In this document: positions 58,847-64,000 of the stretch, piece after piece | Layout: the number at the start of each line of letters is the position of its first letter | Numbering within the stretch: the first letter of the stretch is position 1 | DNA from: Kocuria rosea subsp. polaris | GTDB taxonomy: Bacteria; Actinomycetota; Actinomycetes; Actinomycetales; Micrococcaceae | DNA length: 64,000 nucleotides | Direction: 5' to 3' | Assembly (NCBI RefSeq): GCF_001483755.1 | Contig: NZ_LQBK01000033.1 | Location: forward strand, 196,771 to 260,770 | The notes under the pieces: generated by a model | Databases searched by the model: none | The model's input: only the letters and a program-made list of their open reading frames with translations | Told to the model about the DNA's origin: nothing | Position numbers and translations under genes: made by a program

Positions 58847-59926
58847 TCATCGGGCCGCGCACGACGGCAGCGCCGAGAGGTCCCCGCCGTCCCCGGCGGC
58901 CTCGGCCGCGGCCACGGCGTCGTCGAGGGTGCGCACGGACACGACCGTCAGGCCCTCCGGGACGTGGCCCTGCGCCTCGGCGCAGTTGCCCTCGGGGGCG
59001 AGGAAGACCTCCGCCCCGGCCGCCGCGGCTCCCTCGAGCTTCTGCCGGATGCCACCGATGGGCCCCACCTCCCCCTCCGGGGTGATGGTGCCGGTGCCGG
59101 CCACGTGCCGGTCCCCGGCGATCGAGCCCGGGGTCAGCTCGTCGACGATCCCCAGGGCGAGCATCAGCCCGGCGCTGGGCCCGCCGACCTCGTCCAGCTC
59201 GAAGGCCACGTCGATCGGGAAGTCGTAGGCGGGCAGGAGGTACACGCCGAGCTGCCAGTTCCCGGACGCCTCGTCGCGCACGGTGTCCACCTCGACCTCG
59301 CGCGGGGCCCCGGAGCGCTCGACCTGCAGGGTGACGCCCCGCTCCCCCGCCGCATCGAGGGCCGACTTCAGGGACGGCAGGGAGGTGACGGGGGCACCGT
59401 CCACGCCGCGCAGGACGTCGCCGTGCTCGAGCACCCCCTCCGCCGGGCCGTCCGGCACGGTCCCCTGCACCGAGAGCCGCGTGTCGAAGTCCTCGCCCAG
59501 GTGCGTCAGCGCCGCCGCGACCGAGTCCTCCTGCGAGGTGCTCATGGCCGCCATGCTGTACTGGGCGGCCTCCTCGTCGGTGACGTCCCGGGGGTAGAGG
59601 GTGTCGGCCGGCACGACGGACGCGGACGGGTCCAGCCAGGACCCGAGGACGGTGAGCACGTTGACGCTCTTGTCGGGTCCGCCGGTGACGTAGACCGTGG
59701 TCAGGTCCAGGACGGACTCGCTCGGATAGGTCCGGGCGCCGGAGACGCCCAGCAGCTGCCGGCCGTCGTGCTCCCCCACCGTGTTGAACGTGGGGCCCGG
59801 CGCCTCGATCACGAACGGCGCGGGCAGCACCGTCCCGGCCAGCAGCAGGCCGGCGGACCCCAGCAGCGCCCAGGACTCGAGGCCTCGGCGGCGCTGGGCT
59901 CGGAGCGGGCGGGGGGATGCGGTCAC
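58847..59926 (-). CDS. PDZ- and Lon-domain (S16) membrane protease, YlbL-like
   Basis: A 359-residue protein. One N-terminal membrane helix (ALLGSAGLLLAGTVLPAPFV) is followed by a PDZ domain (about 140-225, with PAEGVLEHGDVLRGVDGAPV) and a Lon-type proteolytic domain. The catalytic Ser is in EVGGPSAGLMLALGIVDEL and the Lys in GPIGGIRQKLEGAAAAGAE. It acts outside the membrane, probably in protein quality control. The GTG start is at 59926. It is upstream of the UPF0182 gene and divergent from the DUF2342 gene, matching Rv3194c in synteny. Confidence 0.92.
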   Translation of the reverse strand: MTASPRPLRAQRRRGLESWALLGSAGLLLAGTVLPAPFVIEAPGPTFNTVGEHDGRQLLGVSGARTYPSESVLDLTTVYVTGGPDKSVNVLTVLGSWLDPSASVVPADTLYPRDVTDEEAAQYSMAAMSTSQEDSVAAALTHLGEDFDTRLSVQGTVPDGPAEGVLEHGDVLRGVDGAPVTSLPSLKSALDAAGERGVTLQVERSGAPREVEVDTVRDEASGNWQLGVYLLPAYDFPIDVAFELDEVGGPSAGLMLALGIVDELTPGSIAGDRHVAGTGTITPEGEVGPIGGIRQKLEGAAAAGAEVFLAPEGNCAEAQGHVPEGLTVVSVRTLDDAVAAAEAAGDGGDLSALPSCAAR

Positions 59927-60142
59927 GGGCGGTCCTCGGCGGTCGTCGTCGGGAGGACCGGGGGCCGCGGGGCCGCCCGGTCCGGACGGTCCAGCTTATC
60001 GCGCGGGACCCCGCCCTGAGCTTCCAGCGAACTGGGAGTTGGCTCATGGTCGGCCCCGTCCGGTGCTCGCTACGCTGGGAGCAGTGACGTCGGGCGCGCC
60101 CGTGCCGCCCGATCCCCGACCCGACCGAAGAACGGTGGACCC

Positions 60143-61585
60143 ATGACTCCCCAGCCTCCCCACGACCGCCCCGGGAACACTCCCGGGGACGACTCCGGCG
60201 ACGGCCCCAAGGACCCTTTCCAGGAGATGCTCGAGCGCCTCATGGGGCAAAGCGGGATGAGCCCCGAGGACCTCCAGCGCGCCGGCGTGCCGGTGGACCC
60301 CCAGGCGATGTCCATGATGTTCCAGCAGATCCAGTCCATGATGGGCGCGGGGGCGTCCGAGGGCCCGGTCAACTGGAAGCTCGCCCACGACCACGCCCGG
60401 CGGATCGCCGCCGAGGGCGGCGACCCCTCCGTGACCCCCGCCCAGCGCGGCGCGGTGGAGGACGCGATGCGCCTCGCCGAGCTGTGGCTGGCCGACCACA
60501 CCGAGTTCGGCCAGCCCTCGATCCTGCCCCGGGCGTGGTCCCGCGCGGAGTGGATCGAGGCCACCCAGGAGACCTGGAAGGACATGACGGGTCCGGTCGC
60601 GGAGTCCGTGACGAAGGCGCTCACCGACGCCCTCACCCAGCAGCTGCCCCCCGAGCTGTCCGCCATGATGGGCGGGGCCTCGGGCATGCTCGCCGGCGCG
60701 GGCGGCATGCTGTTCGGGATCCAGCTGGGCCAGGCCATCGGCGGACTGTCCCGCGAAGTGCTGTGCTCCACCGACATCGGGCTGCCGCTCGCGGAGGGGC
60801 GGTCCGGGCTGCTGCCGGCCAGCATCAAGGACTTCGGCGAGGGCCTGGACATCCCGGCGCAGGAGATCATGCTCTACGTCGCCGTGCGCGAGGCCGCCCA
60901 CGTCCGCCTGTTCGCGGCGAACCCGTGGCTGCGCCAGCACGTCCTGGACCTCGTCAAGCGCTTCTCCGCGGGGATCCACATCGACATGGCCCGCATCGAG
61001 GAGGCCGCGCGGGAGATCGACCCGATGGACCCGTCGAGCATGCAGGAGGCCCTGTCCTCCGGGATCTTCGCCCCGCAGCAGACCCCCGACCAGGAGGTCA
61101 CGCTCAAGCGGCTCGAGACCGTGCTCGCCCTCGTGGAGGGCTGGGTGCACGTGGTGACCGTCGCCGCGACCGCGAACCTGCCGTCCGCCGAGGCGCTGTC
61201 CGAGACCGTCCGGCGGCGCCGGGCCTCCGGCGGGCCCGCCGAGCACGCGTTCGGCTCCCTCGTGGGGCTGGAGCTGCGCCCGCGCCGGCTGCGCGAGGCC
61301 GCCGAGTTCTGGCAGTACGTCGGCGAGCGCCGCGGCGTGCAGGACCGGGACGGGCTGTGGGACGCGGCGGAGCTGCTGCCCACCGACGAGGACCTGGACG
61401 ACCCCGCGGGCTTCACCGAGCGCCGCGGGCTGCTCACCGCGTCCGAGGACGAGGTCGACGCCGCGCTCCAGCGGCTGCTCTCGGGCGGCTACGAGGGGCC
61501 CGGAGCCGACGGCGCCCCCGGCGCGGACGGCGGCCCCGGGGGGCCGGAGGGCGCCGGGCCTCAGGACGGGGACGGCTCCCGCTGA
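60143..61585 (+). CDS. DUF2342 zinc-dependent metalloprotease-like protein
   Basis: A 480-residue protein of the actinobacterial DUF2342/zincin-like family (compare Rv3195), sometimes labelled as linked to coenzyme F420. An acidic Pro-rich head is followed by ESVTKALTDALTQQLPPELS and a glycine-rich hydrophobic segment (MLAGAGGMLFGIQLGQAIGG). YVAVREAAHVRLFAANPWLR carries the zincin-like EAAH motif. WVHVVTVAATANLPSAEALS lies later, and a Gly/Asp-rich tail ends it. Proteolysis is predicted from the fold and not proven. It begins at ATG and overlaps the YgjP-like gene end by 25 bp. Confidence 0.88.
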   Translation: MTPQPPHDRPGNTPGDDSGDGPKDPFQEMLERLMGQSGMSPEDLQRAGVPVDPQAMSMMFQQIQSMMGAGASEGPVNWKLAHDHARRIAAEGGDPSVTPAQRGAVEDAMRLAELWLADHTEFGQPSILPRAWSRAEWIEATQETWKDMTGPVAESVTKALTDALTQQLPPELSAMMGGASGMLAGAGGMLFGIQLGQAIGGLSREVLCSTDIGLPLAEGRSGLLPASIKDFGEGLDIPAQEIMLYVAVREAAHVRLFAANPWLRQHVLDLVKRFSAGIHIDMARIEEAAREIDPMDPSSMQEALSSGIFAPQQTPDQEVTLKRLETVLALVEGWVHVVTVAATANLPSAEALSETVRRRRASGGPAEHAFGSLVGLELRPRRLREAAEFWQYVGERRGVQDRDGLWDAAELLPTDEDLDDPAGFTERRGLLTASEDEVDAALQRLLSGGYEGPGADGAPGADGGPGGPEGAGPQDGDGSR

Positions 61586-62130
61586 TCCTCCGCGGCGCCC
61601 TCCGCGCGCCGGTGCGCCCACGCCGCGCCGTCCAGGAAGGCCCGGGCCTTCTCGGCGAGGGGGTACCGGGCCTCCAGCTCCCGGAACCGGGGGCTGTGGT
61701 CGGCCTCGAGCAGGTGCGCGAGCTCGTGCACCAGCACGAAGTCGAGCACCCACTCCGGGGCCTCCTGGAGCTGCGCCGAGATCCGGATGACGCCGGTGGC
61801 GGGCGTCGCGGAGCCCCACCGGGCCTGCTGCCGTCCTGACCAGCGCACGTCGGAGGGCCGGGCGCGGCCGTCGAGGTGGCGCCGCGACAGCTCCTGTGCG
61901 CGCTGCAGGAGACGGTCGTCGGAGCGCCGGTCGGCGCCCTTGGCCGCCTCGCGGCGCCGGCGCTCCACGACCCGGGGCACCAGTTCCCGGGTCCAGTGCT
62001 CGATCTCCCGCCGGGTGGCCGCCTGGGGGACCGAGAGCACCACCGTGTCCTCGCTCCAGTGGGCGGACACGGTCTTGCGCCGGCGCGCGGAGCGGCGCAC
62101 GACGACCTCGGGCTGCGACGGTACGGGCAT
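61561..62130 (-). CDS. YgjP-like metallopeptidase (M48-related)
   Basis: A 189-residue protein of the YgjP/WLM type. The zinc motif is LVHELAHLLEADHSPRF (HExxH plus a downstream His). SGRQQARWGSATPATGVIRI is the typical preceding segment, and VVRRSARRRKTVSAHWSEDT the N-terminal part. The ATG at 62130 is chosen; a GTG at 62145 in the same frame is an alternative, and neither has a strong ribosome site. It converges on the DUF2342 gene, overlapping its end by 25 bp, and is divergent from the ThiF-like gene. The substrate is unknown. Confidence 0.88.
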   Translation of the reverse strand: MPVPSQPEVVVRRSARRRKTVSAHWSEDTVVLSVPQAATRREIEHWTRELVPRVVERRRREAAKGADRRSDDRLLQRAQELSRRHLDGRARPSDVRWSGRQQARWGSATPATGVIRISAQLQEAPEWVLDFVLVHELAHLLEADHSPRFRELEARYPLAEKARAFLDGAAWAHRRAEGAAEDQREPSPS

Positions 62131-62291
62131 GGGGCCATTGAACACGCCACGGGCGCGGGCCGCGAAACGCCGCCCGTGACCTGTGCACGGTCCGCCGGCG
62201 TGGACTGTGGACGGCCCGCCGGCGGGCGCGCCGCAGGCCCGGCGCGGGTCACAGTGGGGGCGTCCCGTCCGCGCGTCCCGGAAGGCGTCCC

Positions 62292-63125
62292 GTGCCCACC
62301 ACCCCGTTCCCCGGCCCGTCCCGGGCTCACCAGCAGGACGCGGGCCCGCGCGCGTCGTGCCTCGAGCGCCCCCGCCCGGACGAGGTGCACGTCCTGCTCC
62401 TGGGCCTGGACGGTCTCGCGGCGGCGCTGGCCGTGCGCCTGCTGCGCTGCGGCGTGCTCGGGCTCAACGTCAACGACTCCGCGGCCGTGACGGCCGCCGA
62501 TCTCGGGACCGGCGCGTACCGGCCCGCGGACGTCGGCCGTTCCCGGGAGGCGGCCCTGCGCCGGAGGCTGCGCGAGCTCGATCCCCGTTGCGTGCCGGTG
62601 AGCGCGCCGGAGCTGTTCCCCGGCGCCCTGCTCCCGGGCACCGTCGTGGTGCACAGCCTCGAGCACCCGGCCGCTCCTCCGGCCGGCCGTTCCGTGCCCG
62701 CGGCGGGGGAGCCGGAGGCGTGGCCGGGGATCGATCCCCGGCACCCGCTCGTGTCGCTGCACCGTGCCGGCGGCGTCCTGCTGCGCTGGCCCACCGTGCC
62801 CTGGGCGCACCGGCCGTGCCCGGACTGCGTGCGGGCCACGCTCGACGGCCGGGAGCCCGGCCCGGCGCCCCCCGGTCCGGACGCCGTCCTCGCGGCGTGG
62901 GCGGCACCGGCCCACGCGGAGGCCGTGGCGGTCCGCCTGGCCGTCGAGGTGCTCCGGGTCGCCCTGGAGTCGCTGTGCGACGGCGACGGGCGCGGGGCGC
63001 TGCTCCCGGCCGGGGCGAGGGGCGGCGACCGGCACGCGGTCCTCTTCGCCCCGCCGTGGCCGGAGGCCGTGTCCCGGCCGCGGCTGGACCGGAGCCGGTG
63101 CCTGTGCGGGCTCGCTCAGGAGTGA
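62292..63125 (+). CDS. ThiF/E1-like protein, probably degenerate
   Basis: A 277-residue protein with an E1-like nucleotide-binding domain: VHVLLLGLDGLAAALAVRLL replaces the usual GxGGxG turn. LNVNDSAAVTAADLGTGAYR and DVGRSREAALRRRLRELDP keep the family pattern. Two cysteine pairs (CPDC and CLC) may bind zinc. The catalytic region is hard to identify by eye. ThiF-like proteins at this location occur in related genomes next to uvrD2; the target is unknown. The GTG start follows GGAAGG. It overlaps the helicase 3' end by 10 bp on the opposite strand. Confidence 0.65.
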   Translation: MPTTPFPGPSRAHQQDAGPRASCLERPRPDEVHVLLLGLDGLAAALAVRLLRCGVLGLNVNDSAAVTAADLGTGAYRPADVGRSREAALRRRLRELDPRCVPVSAPELFPGALLPGTVVVHSLEHPAAPPAGRSVPAAGEPEAWPGIDPRHPLVSLHRAGGVLLRWPTVPWAHRPCPDCVRATLDGREPGPAPPGPDAVLAAWAAPAHAEAVAVRLAVEVLRVALESLCDGDGRGALLPAGARGGDRHAVLFAPPWPEAVSRPRLDRSRCLCGLAQE

Positions 63126-64000
63126 GCGCGGTCGCCGCGCGGGCGCTCCCGGCGCTGGGGCGCGCGGGCCGTGTCCGTGCCGCGCAGGGCGTCGAGGAAG
63201 CGTGAGGCCCGGCGCGTGGGCCGGCCGCCCGGGGTGCGGGAGAGGGTCCAGGAGAGCACCAGGTGCTCCCGGGCCCGCGTGATGCCCACGTAGAGCAGCC
63301 GGCGCTCCTCGTCGATCTCGTCCGCGGTCTCGGCGAAGCCGATGGGCATCAGGCCCTCGCTGAGGCCCGCCAGGAAGACGGCGTCCCACTCCAGGCCCTT
63401 GGCCGAGTGCAGGGACGCCAGGGTCACCCCGTTCATCACGGGGGCGTCCTGCTGGGCCATGCGCCGCTCGAGCTCCGCGGTGAACGCGGGCAGGACGAAC
63501 TGCTCCTCGCGGGCCGCGGCCTCCGCCGCCATCCGGTCCGCGAGGGAGACGAGCGCCGCCAGGGACTCCCACCGTTCGCGCACCGCCCCCGTGGAGCGGG
63601 GCGCCCGGTCCGAGTAGCCCAGGGAGGAGAGGATGTCGCGCACCAGGCGCGTCGGCTCGTCCGTGGCCTCGGCCGCCCGCGCCGCCGTGCGCAGCTGGAC
63701 CACCGCCTGCTTGACCTCCGGGCGGTTGAAGAACCGCTCCGTGCCGCGCAGCTGGAAACCGATGCCCGCCTCCGCGAGGGCGGTCTCGAACGCCTGCGAC
63801 TGCCCGTTGGTGCGGAACAGCACGGCGATCTCGGCGGCGGGCACCCCGTCGTCGATCAGGTCCTGGATGCGCGCCGCGGTCCCGGCCGCCTCGGCCTCGT
63901 CGTCCGCGTACTCGTTCCAGGACGGGGGCGGCCCGTCCGGGCGCTGGGCCACGAGGCGCAGCGGGGTGGCCCACGCGCCGGGGGTCGCGCCCCGCTCCGG
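63116..64000 (-). CDS. uvrD2: UvrD-family DNA helicase, UvrD2-like, 5' part beyond window
   Basis: The visible 294 residues are the C-terminal part of a superfamily 1 helicase; the frame stays open to the right edge. EIAVLFRTNGQSQAFETALA is motif IV. TLASLHSAKGLEWDAVFLAG, followed by LSEGLMPI, is motif V, and RRLLYVGITRAREHLVLSW is motif VI. The end (FLDALRGTDTARAPQ, then an arginine-rich tail) follows shortly after motif VI, so there is no HRDC domain as in mycobacterial UvrD2. Synteny with Rv3193c-Rv3198c suggests UvrD2; PcrA/UvrD1 is less likely. Its role is DNA unwinding in repair. Confidence 0.85.
   Translation of the reverse strand, partial: PERGATPGAWATPLRLVAQRPDGPPPSWNEYADDEAEAAGTAARIQDLIDDGVPAAEIAVLFRTNGQSQAFETALAEAGIGFQLRGTERFFNRPEVKQAVVQLRTAARAAEATDEPTRLVRDILSSLGYSDRAPRSTGAVRERWESLAALVSLADRMAAEAAAREEQFVLPAFTAELERRMAQQDAPVMNGVTLASLHSAKGLEWDAVFLAGLSEGLMPIGFAETADEIDEERRLLYVGITRAREHLVLSWTLSRTPGGRPTRRASRFLDALRGTDTARAPQRRERPRGDRAHS

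Overview
The window is from a very high-GC actinobacterial chromosome. Gene content and order (whiB1-pdtaS, secA-hpf-comF-lpqB-mtrB-mtrA, mnmA-iscS, UPF0182-PDZ protease-DUF2342-uvrD2) match blocks conserved across Actinobacteria. The split Tad/Flp pilus locus, the galactofuranose genes and the absence of mycolate genes suggest a Micrococcaceae-type organism; Kocuria is my best guess by inference, not proven.

Left part (1 to about 9.26 kb). This stretch looks like an integrated island of visibly lower GC. It holds the truncated end of a type I restriction subunit (HsdR), a small unknown protein, a TnpC-like protein, and three overlapping tyrosine recombinase genes reading leftward. The recombinase operon starts about 120 bp from the 3' end of the tmRNA gene ssrA, a classic attachment site. 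The island's other end lies left of the window.

Core region (9.26-14.1 kb). ssrA and smpB are neighbours and form the trans-translation system. prfB and a GlgC-type nucleotidyltransferase follow. A polysaccharide pyruvyl transferase-like gene sits where ftsE-ftsX usually lie between prfB and smpB.

Envelope region (14.1-30.4 kb). A tightly overlapping tadA-tadB-tadC-flp-tadE-tadE-tadG operon comes first. Next is a polysaccharide locus: GDPD, DUF2304, a GT2 enzyme, a DUF6541 membrane protein, an ABC-2 exporter pair, a GlfT2-like galactofuranosyltransferase, UDP-galactopyranose mutase and a GT4 enzyme. Together these look like synthesis and export of a galactan-type wall polymer.

Regulatory and secretion region (30.4-46 kb). 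It contains whiB1, a PdtaS-type kinase that may be co-transcribed with SAF/CpaB-like and CpaE-like pilus genes, a small HTH protein, a LysM protein, an Rv3235-family protein, secA, long-form hpf, comF, lpqB and the mtrA-mtrB two-component system.

Right part (46-64 kb). It contains a MetE-like protein without zinc ligands, chorismate mutase, mnmA, an IscS/NifS-type desulfurase, trmL, an HtrA-type protease, a TPM-domain protein with pspA, initiator tRNA-fMet, a UPF0182 membrane protein, a PDZ/S16 protease, a DUF2342 metalloprotease, a YgjP-like metallopeptidase, a ThiF-like protein and the 3' part of a UvrD-family helicase running off the right edge. Inverted repeats between convergent genes probably act as terminators. 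No CRISPR array or rRNA gene was seen.
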